From: Desulfobacteraceae bacterium
Lineage (GTDB): Bacteria; Desulfobacterota; Desulfobacteria; Desulfobacterales; Desulfosarcinaceae
Assembly: GCA_003599575.1 (NCBI GenBank)
Contig: QZKV01000148.1
Span: forward strand, 62,001-126,000
Length of the DNA stretch: 64,000 nucleotides
Direction: 5' to 3'
Part shown: positions 24,198-32,710 of the stretch, in pieces
Layout of the letters: each line of letters opens with the position of its first letter
Position numbering within the stretch: position 1 is the stretch's first letter
The notes under the pieces: model-generated
Databases searched by the model: none
Told to the model about the DNA's origin: nothing
The model's input: only the letters and a program-made list of their open reading frames with translations
Program-made: the position numbers and the translations under genes

Positions 24198-24815
24198 CTA
24201 TCCATCACCGTTTTCGGCAAAGGCAAGTTTTTCAAGGGCATCGCGTTGCGCACCGGTTATCTCCGGGTTGAATAAGGCCATGGTGTAGGGGATCATTCGA
24301 ATCAAATGAAGCCCGAAGCTCTTGAAAAAAAGCGTTTCCAACAGTTCGTTGGCACTCTTCAAGGTTGAAAAAAACCACAGAAGCCCTTTTTCATACTGCC
24401 AAACCACGTCATAAATATTTGGGGTAGCCGGCATTTTTTGATTCAACCGGAGAATGATTTGATCTTTGAGGCCTTTTTTTTCTTCATTGGACAGAAATTC
24501 GCGATCGAGAGCTTTTAATCGCTGTGCAGACTCGGCGGAAAAATGTTTCTGCAGCAGTTTTGGAGGTATCGTTTTCTTATCGATGCGCAATGAAAAAAGG
24601 ATGTAGGTACCCACCAAGAAACTGGAACCTTCAAAATCGGGTTCAAAAGGATTTCGAAAACTGGTCCATCCGGCAGTTTGTTCGGACGGCTGATTATCGA
24701 TGTCCGTGATGACACCTTTCTTCAGACCTTGGGCGATCGTTTCGAGGACCGGATGTTCCACCTGCCCATCTACCCTGTAGCGCACCGCAGACGTCGTGGC
24801 TGATAACAGACCCAT
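24198..24815 (-). CDS. RdgC-like protein (recombination-associated family), tentative
   Basis: 205 aa; SEQTAGWTSF..., TIPPKLLQKHFSAESAQRLKALDREFLSNEEKKGLKDQIILRLNQKMPATPNIYDVVWQYEKGLLWFFSTLKSANELLETLFFKSFGL resembles the RdgC central region. Confidence 0.5.
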   Translation of the reverse strand: MGLLSATTSAVRYRVDGQVEHPVLETIAQGLKKGVITDIDNQPSEQTAGWTSFRNPFEPDFEGSSFLVGTYILFSLRIDKKTIPPKLLQKHFSAESAQRLKALDREFLSNEEKKGLKDQIILRLNQKMPATPNIYDVVWQYEKGLLWFFSTLKSANELLETLFFKSFGLHLIRMIPYTMALFNPEITGAQRDALEKLAFAENGDG

Positions 24816-24844
24816 TTTCCCCCAAAAAGTACAATATACTGCGT

Positions 24845-24874
24845 TTGACAGCTTGAAAAACGCCTAAATATAGC
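24845..24874 (+). promoter_or_regulatory. candidate sigma70 promoter reading toward the KamA-family gene
   Basis: TTGACA 24845-24850, 18-nt spacer, TATAGC 24869-24874; implies a leader of about 275 nt. Confidence 0.35.
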
Positions 24875-24962
24875 GAAAAAACGGTTATAAAACAAGGCTG
24901 TTTTTGAAAAGGGCGAACTGGCCTGAAAGGAAGGCAGGGATCGATCGTTGCACCCATTTAAC

Positions 24963-24998
24963 CGTGCGGACAGCGCCGGAGCCGGCGCTGTCCGCACG
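24963..24998. repeat. perfect 17-bp inverted repeat with 2-nt spacer
   Basis: CGTGCGGACAGCGCCGG-AG-CCGGCGCTGTCCGCACG in a divergent intergenic region. Confidence 0.85.
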
Positions 24999-25158
24999 AG
25001 TGTTCAATTGGGCGGTTTTTACGGGCTGCATAGGCTTTCACAGGGCCCTCATCAGGCTTTTCGCGGCCCCCGGCGCCAACGGGCATTGACACGGGCGGAT
25101 TATTTCTTTAGCCTGGAAATCATAATACCAACCTTCCAGACAAACACAAAGGTTCATA

Positions 25159-26958
25159 ATGACGCGGCAGCACGCTCAAGACAAGATATTGCAAATTCTC
25201 GCCATGGCGCCGGAACTTAAAGCGATACTGCTATCCGAGGCTGGATTGGAAGAAAAAAGGGCTCTCGTAAGACAGTGGCTGTTGCAATTACTGGCTAACA
25301 CCTATGAGGTGAACCCTGCTATCCCGCCGCTGGAGTATATATTGCAGAGAGACGCCATTTTCGTGTGCCTCAAGATATTATCGCGGCGCAACGAGGATTT
25401 GGCGGGCTTCAGCCTGCTGACCTATCTGAACAATTGGCTGACCCATTCGTGCGATCACCCAAGCGCAACGCCCACGTCCGCCTTTTTGGCCGAAATGGAC
25501 CACCTGGTAAGGGGAATAATCGGCAAAACAGGCATTTATGTGGAAAAAGCGCCAGTATTCGTCAAATACAAGGGCATTAAGGCGGCCAAAAAACGCTCTG
25601 CCGAGCTGTCCCGCATGGCCCAAGGCGCCGAGCAACATACCAATAAATATCCTTGCGGTCTGGACAATGAGACGATCCGGCGCCGCAGTCGTAATAAAAA
25701 CCGCATACTGGAGTATTTTAAAGCCACCGATCTGGAATGGGATCAATGGCAATGGCATTTGCGCCATATTATTCAGGATGCCGATACCCTCAGTGTCTTG
25801 GTCAAATTGACCGACCAGGAGTATGAAGCGGTTCTTCAGGCGTGCGCACTGAAAATCCCCTTCGGCATCACGCCATATTATTTGTCGCTCTTGGACAACG
25901 AAGCGGGTGGGCGACGCGATCGGGCCGTGCGCGCCCAAGTTATTCCCTCGCTTCATTATGTGCGCAGCCTGGCGGCCGCAAAACAATGCAATGATCAATC
26001 CATGGACTTCATGCTGGAGCGGGACACCTCTCCGATTGAGGGCATTACGCGGCGATATCCAAATGTAGTGATTCTCAAACCGGTGCTGACTTGCCCGCAG
26101 ATTTGCGTATATTGCCAGCGCAACTGGGAAATAGAAAATGTGTATTCACCCCAGGCCGTGCTGGCTAAAACAAAACTGGAAAAGGCTTTGGACTGGATCG
26201 CCGAAACCCCGGAAGTTAATGAAGTTTTGATTACCGGAGGCGACCCGCTGGTCCTGTCCAACAAAAGAATCGAATCGATTCTCTCACGACTTGCGGACAT
26301 TGCGCACATCATCCGTATCCGAATCGGCACCCGAACCCCTGTGACCCTGCCTCAGCGTATCACCGAGAGCATGGTGCGCGGCCTCAACCGTTTTCACCTG
26401 CCGGGAAAACGCGAAATCATCATCATCACCCATTATGAGCATCCGTATGAAATCACCCCTCAATCCATGGAGGCGGTGCAACGCTTCAAACGATGCGGCA
26501 TGGAAGTGTATAACCAGATGGTTTTCACCTATTATAATTCGCGCAAGTTCGAAGCGGCCGCGTTGCGCCAGAAACTTCGTCTGATCGGGGTAACCCCCTA
26601 CTATACCTTTAACACCAAGGGCAAAGAAGAGACCAACGATTACCGGGTCCCGGTTGCCCGGCTGATGCAAGAGCAAAAAGAGGAGGCCCGTCTGATGCCG
26701 GGAACGGTGCGCACCGATGAAATCGTTTTCAACGTGCCCGGATTGGGGAAAAATTACTTGAAGGCCAACCAACACCATGACCTGATTTCAATTCTGCCCG
26801 ACGGCAAAAGAATCTATGAATTCCATCCTTGGGAGAAGAAGCTTTCCCTGGTAAGCACCTATGTTTATAAGGATGTGCCGATTGAGGACTATATCCGGCG
26901 CTTGAAGGAGGATGGCGAGAATCCGGCCGATTATCGCACGATTTGGTATTATTACTAG
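25159..26958 (+). CDS. KamA family radical SAM protein (lysine 2,3-aminomutase-like)
   Basis: 599 aa; VVILKPVLTCPQICVYCQRNWEIENV (CxxxCxxC), NEVLITGGDPLVLSNKRIESIL, RIRIGTRTPVTLPQRIT. Confidence 0.88.
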   Translation: MTRQHAQDKILQILAMAPELKAILLSEAGLEEKRALVRQWLLQLLANTYEVNPAIPPLEYILQRDAIFVCLKILSRRNEDLAGFSLLTYLNNWLTHSCDHPSATPTSAFLAEMDHLVRGIIGKTGIYVEKAPVFVKYKGIKAAKKRSAELSRMAQGAEQHTNKYPCGLDNETIRRRSRNKNRILEYFKATDLEWDQWQWHLRHIIQDADTLSVLVKLTDQEYEAVLQACALKIPFGITPYYLSLLDNEAGGRRDRAVRAQVIPSLHYVRSLAAAKQCNDQSMDFMLERDTSPIEGITRRYPNVVILKPVLTCPQICVYCQRNWEIENVYSPQAVLAKTKLEKALDWIAETPEVNEVLITGGDPLVLSNKRIESILSRLADIAHIIRIRIGTRTPVTLPQRITESMVRGLNRFHLPGKREIIIITHYEHPYEITPQSMEAVQRFKRCGMEVYNQMVFTYYNSRKFEAAALRQKLRLIGVTPYYTFNTKGKEETNDYRVPVARLMQEQKEEARLMPGTVRTDEIVFNVPGLGKNYLKANQHHDLISILPDGKRIYEFHPWEKKLSLVSTYVYKDVPIEDYIRRLKEDGENPADYRTIWYYY

Positions 26959-27077
26959 CGCCGTGTGTTGTGCTCGTACCGGCGTGTTTGAATCCGGGCC
27001 GATGCTTGCAGGTGCAGCTAAGTTGCGGATTTACATTTACCAAACCCCTTTTAAAAGTGTTGTAATAGCCTGCCTGC

Positions 27078-30000
27078 ATGAAATTCATCGCCGATTTTCA
27101 CATCCACTCCAAGTACTCCCGGGCTACGGCCAAAAACCTCGACCTGGAAAATATTCACAAGGCAGCCCAGATCAAAGGCGTCTCGGTCATTGCCACGGGT
27201 GATTTTACCCATCCCGCCTGGTGGCAGGAAATAAAGGCCAAACTGGAACCGGCCGAAGATGGATTGTTTGCGCTTAAACCCGATGTCGCCCGAATCTGCG
27301 ATACACAGGTACCGGCCGCCTGCCGGCGGTTGATTCGGTACCTCCTGGTCACCGAAATCAGCAATATTTATAAAAAAAACGGCCGCACACGCAAAAACCA
27401 TAACCTGGTCTTCATGCCCAGCCTGGACGCCGCCGAACGCTTCAACCGCAGGTTGGATGATATGGGCAACATCCGCTCGGACGGCCGTCCCATCTTGGGT
27501 CTGGATGCACGCAATCTGCTCGAAGTCGTTCTGGAAACCTCTTCCGCAGCCTATCTTGTGCCGGCGCATATTTGGACCCCCTGGTTTTCACTGCTGGGTT
27601 CCAAATCGGGCTTCGATTCCATCGCTGAGTGCTTCGAGGATCTTAGTCCCTACATTTTCGCTTTGGAAACGGGCCTGTCTTCCGATCCTCCCATGAACTG
27701 GCGTGTCTCCGCACTGGATCGCTTTACCCTGATTTCCAATTCCGATGCCCACTCACCAGCCAAAATAGGGCGTGAAGCCAATTTTTTTAATGCTGAAATA
27801 AGCTATATGGGCATTCGCAACGCACTTGCCGGGGCGGATGCGGGGGGGTTCCAGGGGACCATTGAATTTTTTCCGGAGGAAGGCAAATATCATATCGACG
27901 GCCACAGCGCTTGCCATTTCCGCTGTATGCCGCGGCAGACCCGCGGTTTGGGTCAGCGCTGTCCTGTCTGTAATAAGCCACTGGTCCTGGGGGTGCTGTA
28001 CCGGGTGGACGAGCTGGCCGACCGCTCGGAAGGTGAACGGCCTCCGGGGGCCAAGCCGTATACCTCAATGATTCCACTGGAAGAGATCCTGGCCGAAGTT
28101 TTTCAGACCGGTGCCGCAAGCAAACGGGTCAGGAATACCTATGTGCAACTCCTTCAGCGCTACGGCGCCGAGCTCGATATATTGCGCACCATTCCGCGAG
28201 ACGATCTGGACCGAAGCGGTGTTGCCCTGCTGGGCGAAGCCGTAGAGCGCATGCGCAACGGGGCCGTCCATTTTGAACCCGGTTACGATGGCGAGTACGG
28301 GCAGGTCCGCATTTTCGATGACAATGAACGCGACGAGCTGAAAGGCCAAGCCGCTTTGTTCTGCATGCCCGCTGCCGAGAAGCAGGATGACCCTTTGGTT
28401 GCCGGCGCGGATGTCAATGCTGACCCGACTGCAACGGTGTTCTGCGGGCAACCTCCCCACGTCTGGGCCCAGCGGTGGGATCAAGTGTATGCCCTCAATG
28501 ACCAGCAGCAACGTGTGGTGGATCATTTTCAGGGAGCGCTTCTGATTGTGGCCGGACCGGGAACCGGCAAAACTCGAACCATCACCTGCCGCATGGCCGC
28601 ATTGATGACGAATCGGCAAGTGCCGGCCGCCAGTATCCTGGCCGTGACCTTTACAAAAAAAGCCGCCCGCGAGATGCACGCCCGACTGGCCGCCGATCTG
28701 CCTCCAGGCGCGGACCTGCCGACCATCAACACATTTCACGGCTTGTGCCGCAGCCTGCTGCTCGAAGGCCGGGAAGATTTCCCGGCCACGATCGTTGACG
28801 ACGAAGGACGGGCGGCGGTCATGGCCGATGCGCTGAAGCAGGTCGGCGCATCGGGATGCGCCGTGAAGATGACGGTTGCGGCGGCCGTCGATGGGGTCGT
28901 GCGAGCCAAGCAGCAGCTGCTTGCGCCCCTGGATGATTTAAGTGGCCTGCCCCTGGCCGGACAAGATCACCAGTTACTGGCTCAGATTTATGCAACCTAC
29001 CAGGAACTTCTGCAACTGCAGAATTTACTGGATTTCGAAGACTTGATCGTTAAGACCGTGCGCCGGCTTGAAACCGATGCAGCGTGGCGGCATCGGTTGC
29101 AGCAGCGCTTTGCCCATATATTCGTAGACGAATTTCAGGATATCAATTTCGGCCAGTATCGGCTCATCCGCCTTTTAGCGCCCGGTTCCGCCAACGTGTG
29201 TGTGATCGGCGATCCGGATCAGTCCATTTACGGCTTCCGCGGCTCGGATGTACGGTTTTTTAAACAATTCAGCGATGATTATCCCGGGGCACACAGCATT
29301 CGCTTGACCCGCAATTACCGCTCCACAGACACCATACTACAGGCCGCCTACCAGGTCGCATATGCCCGGACTCTAACGGTGACCGGCCGGGTGACGACTT
29401 TTTCCGGGATTCAGGGCCAACCCTTCGTATCGATCCTGGAGGCCCCATCGGCGCAAGCCGAAGCCGTGCTTATCGGTAGAACTATCGAGCAAATGGTGGG
29501 CGGCACCGGTTTTCATGCCATCGATTTCGGCAAGGTGTCTACAGGCAAAGAGGAAAGCAGTTTTGCCGATTTTGCCGTCCTGTATCGAACCGGTGAACAA
29601 GGCCGGTTGCTAGCGGAAGTATTGCGGCAGGCCGGCATACCTTGTCAGCAGGTCAGCCGGCAGGTGTACAGCCAAAATCCAGGCATCGCGAAGCTTATGG
29701 CCCTTCTGCGCATATTGTCCGACCAAGCCAGCTACATGGACATGAACCAACTGGTCGACCTGACTGTTCCCGGAATCAGCCGTGAGACGCTGGACGGATT
29801 CAAGGCCTGGGGTTTTGCCACCCGGCAGAACTTGACGCAAGCCTTGCGTGCAGCCATACGTTTGCCCATTTTGGGAATGTCCCTTTCCCGCCAGCAGCGC
29901 CTGACGGTATTGATCAGGATGCTTCATTGTCTGAAATCCGATTGCGCCGGTCGGACGGTGGCGGAGATCATCAAGCGCTGTTTGGCGCAGACCACCTTGG

Positions 30001-30455
30001 GTGGTCAAATCAAAAGCGAAGACCTGCAACCCCTGCTTGCGTCGGCCGCCGCATCTCAAGAGAATTTGGCCTCGTTTTTAGCCGAGCAGGCTTTGCAGTG
30101 CGACACCGATCTGTACCGTCCCGATGTGGAAAAAGTGGCTTTGATGACCCTGCATGCCTCCAAAGGGTTGGAATTCAACTTCGTTTTTATTGCCGGCTGC
30201 GAAGAGGACCTGATCCCATTCCGTCGATGCGAGGGATTCGCCGGTGATCACGAAGAAGAGCGCCGGCTCTTCTTTGTGGCAATGACAAGGGCCAAAAGAG
30301 AGCTTTTTCTTTCCTGGGCCGGCAAGCGCACCCTTTTCGGCACCACAACCCTTCAGCAATACTCTTCTTTTATTGATGATATTGGACGGCAACTCAAGAG
30401 TTTCACTGCATCCCCGATCCGAAAAAAAGTTCAGCAACAGCTCACGTTGTTCTGA
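27078..30455 (+). CDS. EndoQ-like PHP nuclease domain fused to UvrD/Rep (SF1A) helicase
   Basis: N-term FIADFHIHSKYSRATAKNLDLENI..., GTGDFTHPAWW-like ATGDFTHPAWW, SNSDAHSPAKIGREAN, Cys motif CHFRCMP...RCPVCNKPLVLGVLYRV; C-term VAGPGTGKTRT, FVDEFQDIN, GDPDQSIYGFRGSD, LMTLHASKGLEFNFVFIAGCEEDLIPF. Confidence 0.85.
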   Translation: MKFIADFHIHSKYSRATAKNLDLENIHKAAQIKGVSVIATGDFTHPAWWQEIKAKLEPAEDGLFALKPDVARICDTQVPAACRRLIRYLLVTEISNIYKKNGRTRKNHNLVFMPSLDAAERFNRRLDDMGNIRSDGRPILGLDARNLLEVVLETSSAAYLVPAHIWTPWFSLLGSKSGFDSIAECFEDLSPYIFALETGLSSDPPMNWRVSALDRFTLISNSDAHSPAKIGREANFFNAEISYMGIRNALAGADAGGFQGTIEFFPEEGKYHIDGHSACHFRCMPRQTRGLGQRCPVCNKPLVLGVLYRVDELADRSEGERPPGAKPYTSMIPLEEILAEVFQTGAASKRVRNTYVQLLQRYGAELDILRTIPRDDLDRSGVALLGEAVERMRNGAVHFEPGYDGEYGQVRIFDDNERDELKGQAALFCMPAAEKQDDPLVAGADVNADPTATVFCGQPPHVWAQRWDQVYALNDQQQRVVDHFQGALLIVAGPGTGKTRTITCRMAALMTNRQVPAASILAVTFTKKAAREMHARLAADLPPGADLPTINTFHGLCRSLLLEGREDFPATIVDDEGRAAVMADALKQVGASGCAVKMTVAAAVDGVVRAKQQLLAPLDDLSGLPLAGQDHQLLAQIYATYQELLQLQNLLDFEDLIVKTVRRLETDAAWRHRLQQRFAHIFVDEFQDINFGQYRLIRLLAPGSANVCVIGDPDQSIYGFRGSDVRFFKQFSDDYPGAHSIRLTRNYRSTDTILQAAYQVAYARTLTVTGRVTTFSGIQGQPFVSILEAPSAQAEAVLIGRTIEQMVGGTGFHAIDFGKVSTGKEESSFADFAVLYRTGEQGRLLAEVLRQAGIPCQQVSRQVYSQNPGIAKLMALLRILSDQASYMDMNQLVDLTVPGISRETLDGFKAWGFATRQNLTQALRAAIRLPILGMSLSRQQRLTVLIRMLHCLKSDCAGRTVAEIIKRCLAQTTLGGQIKSEDLQPLLASAAASQENLASFLAEQALQCDTDLYRPDVEKVALMTLHASKGLEFNFVFIAGCEEDLIPFRRCEGFAGDHEEERRLFFVAMTRAKRELFLSWAGKRTLFGTTTLQQYSSFIDDIGRQLKSFTASPIRKKVQQQLTLF

Positions 30456-30541
30456 ACGTACAATTCCTTCTGGACACGGCAGGGGAGAACGTGGCACTAT
30501 GCGGCTTTCAACCTAACCGATAGAAGACTTCGACGAGAGAT

Positions 30542-31444
30542 ATGACCGATACCGTCATTCCATTCAATCCCCATGGGCGCCTGGTGGCCAAAGCGCGCAA
30601 CTACCTGAGCGCGCTGGATCAATTGATCCTGGATGGGGATCTGGCGATCAGTCTGTTGATTAAAGCCGTTGATGTGTCCGATCCGGATCTGAAACTCAAA
30701 ATCGTGTTGATGCTCGGCACTGTAGCCGATTCCAAGGTGATCTGGCCCCTTTACAGGGTCATGACCGACACCGCCCAAAGTGAAGCACTTCGCCATGCGG
30801 CAGCCGTGCAACTGAGTATGGTGGCTGGTTCAGTACAGGCGGATCAGACGGACGCTCTGGCGGACAGCCTGATGGCCGACCTGGGACACGCGGATCCGGT
30901 GGTGCGCGCCAATGCCGCCCTGGCCTTGGGCTGGGAGTGCAACCAGCGGGCGGTTCCGGCGCTGATCGACCTCATGTGTGATCAGGATGTGGAGGTTCAG
31001 CAGGCAGCGGTCAGCGCACTTTCCAACATTCGGGACGAGCGCCTCTTTGCCAGTCTGGCCGACCGTTTAATGCGCGGCTCCAAAGAGCAGCAGAGATGTA
31101 TCTTGTATCATCTGTGCTGCTTTTCATCCAAACAGCAGGAAGTCGTTCGGATCTGCACCAGCTACTTGTCTCACAAAGATGCCGATTTGCGCTATGATGC
31201 GCTGATCGTTCTGGATGCGGTCAGCGGAGCAGAAAAGCCGCTTACCCTATATCTGCAGTGCCTCAAGGACAGTGATACCCGCATTCGCGAACAGGCTCTG
31301 GTTTTTCTGGCGGTTGCCGACGAGAGCTGTCTGCGCAGTTTAACACCGCGTATCCGACCGATGCTGCAGGACCCTTCGCCCAATATCCGCCAGGCGGCCA
31401 TCCGTCTGCTGCACCATATTTGCGACGGGCTGGCCGCCGTGTAG
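30542..31444 (+). CDS. HEAT-repeat domain protein
   Basis: 300 aa with recurrent DPVVRANAALALG / DVEVQQAAVSALSNI / DTRIREQALVFLA / SPNIRQAAIRLLHHI units. Confidence 0.8.
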   Translation: MTDTVIPFNPHGRLVAKARNYLSALDQLILDGDLAISLLIKAVDVSDPDLKLKIVLMLGTVADSKVIWPLYRVMTDTAQSEALRHAAAVQLSMVAGSVQADQTDALADSLMADLGHADPVVRANAALALGWECNQRAVPALIDLMCDQDVEVQQAAVSALSNIRDERLFASLADRLMRGSKEQQRCILYHLCCFSSKQQEVVRICTSYLSHKDADLRYDALIVLDAVSGAEKPLTLYLQCLKDSDTRIREQALVFLAVADESCLRSLTPRIRPMLQDPSPNIRQAAIRLLHHICDGLAAV

Positions 31445-31467
31445 CGGCATTGGTCCGTTTTTCTCGT

Positions 31468-32562
31468 TTACTCTGAAAAATAAGTCTTGCACAGCAGCCG
31501 CGCGATCACATCGGCGCCGTTTTCTTCCGCCGGCGCGCTTCGCTGCAGTTGCATGAGATCGGGCAGCATTTTCAGCCATCGGCCGGTATGATAATCCTTT
31601 TCACTTATTCGCTGCGCCGACAAATGGGTTTCTATGAAATGCACCAAGGCCGGTGATTCAGGCGATTCAGCACGCGCGACGTAGCCGAAAGGAATACCCG
31701 TATGATAGGCCTCGGCAATCGTGCTGTAACCGGCCTTGCCGATCAGAAGGTCCGCGGCCTGAAGCAGATCGGGATGATAAAAGGAACAATGGGGCGGCAG
31801 CGCGATGATCTTGGGATGAGATACGGACATTTCGGTTGCACCCGGGATCACGATGTACGGATCGATCCGGGTTGGCAGCTGCCTGAGAAATTGGAAGCGA
31901 TCCGGCACACCCCCCATGGAGACCAGAACCATTTTGGCGTCCGCCGGAATGTTGAGCCGGGCCTTGATCTGTGTGCGTTCCAAGCGGGGCTGCCTGCCGA
32001 CAGGCGGCACGACAACCGCTCTATCGATCCGTCCGCAGAGGGGTTCGGCCTGTACATGCAGGTCCGCCTCTTGATAGATGCGGCCGAAATATGGGATGTA
32101 CTTCTCAAGAGCGGGTGCCTGGCCAAGACAGGCCGTATAGATCCAATCCCAGGTGAAGTTTTCAATAAGAACGCCGGGCTTCCCGGAACGCTTGGCCACA
32201 GCGAGACCTAATGGCGAGATATCGCAAAGGACCAGGCGGCAGTCCAATTTGTCAAGTTGCCCGACCAGATGCTCCACCCGTGACGTTTCAAAGGGTATCC
32301 AGGCCTCCAATGCCCGGCAGGTAGCTTGCAGATCCGTTTCAAACGGCGAAAGCTGTACCATGCCCACGTCCACCCGAACTTCATGGTAGCCGAAATCACT
32401 GCGCAGAGTGTCTTTGAAGATCCAGGGCGGACATTCGGTAAACAGCTCGAAACGGACATGCGGTAGGATGCGTTCCAGGGCGGCCATGACCGCCGCCGAC
32501 CGGGCGGCATGGCCGAAACCATGATAGGTGATGAAGCAGGCAATCGATAATGAGGTCTTCAT
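31468..32562 (-). CDS. GT-B glycosyltransferase-like (MurG-superfamily-like) protein
   Basis: Start ATG at 32562: MKTSLSIACFITYHGFGHAARSAAVMAALERILP; C-terminal SFYHPDLLQAADLLIGKAGYSTIAEAYHTGIPFGYV. Confidence 0.6.
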   Translation of the reverse strand: MKTSLSIACFITYHGFGHAARSAAVMAALERILPHVRFELFTECPPWIFKDTLRSDFGYHEVRVDVGMVQLSPFETDLQATCRALEAWIPFETSRVEHLVGQLDKLDCRLVLCDISPLGLAVAKRSGKPGVLIENFTWDWIYTACLGQAPALEKYIPYFGRIYQEADLHVQAEPLCGRIDRAVVVPPVGRQPRLERTQIKARLNIPADAKMVLVSMGGVPDRFQFLRQLPTRIDPYIVIPGATEMSVSHPKIIALPPHCSFYHPDLLQAADLLIGKAGYSTIAEAYHTGIPFGYVARAESPESPALVHFIETHLSAQRISEKDYHTGRWLKMLPDLMQLQRSAPAEENGADVIARLLCKTYFSE

Positions 32563-32710
32563 AGCGTACTTGTTGCACATTAGGCACTGCAGTAAGGGGA
32601 AAGTCAAACAAAAGCGTATCTGGGCCGGTTCGCTGCCCCAATTGACACCTCCCTGGCTTGCTTCTATACTGAAATCGCTTTTCACCCCATTACCGCTTTG
32701 ACGGCTCTGA

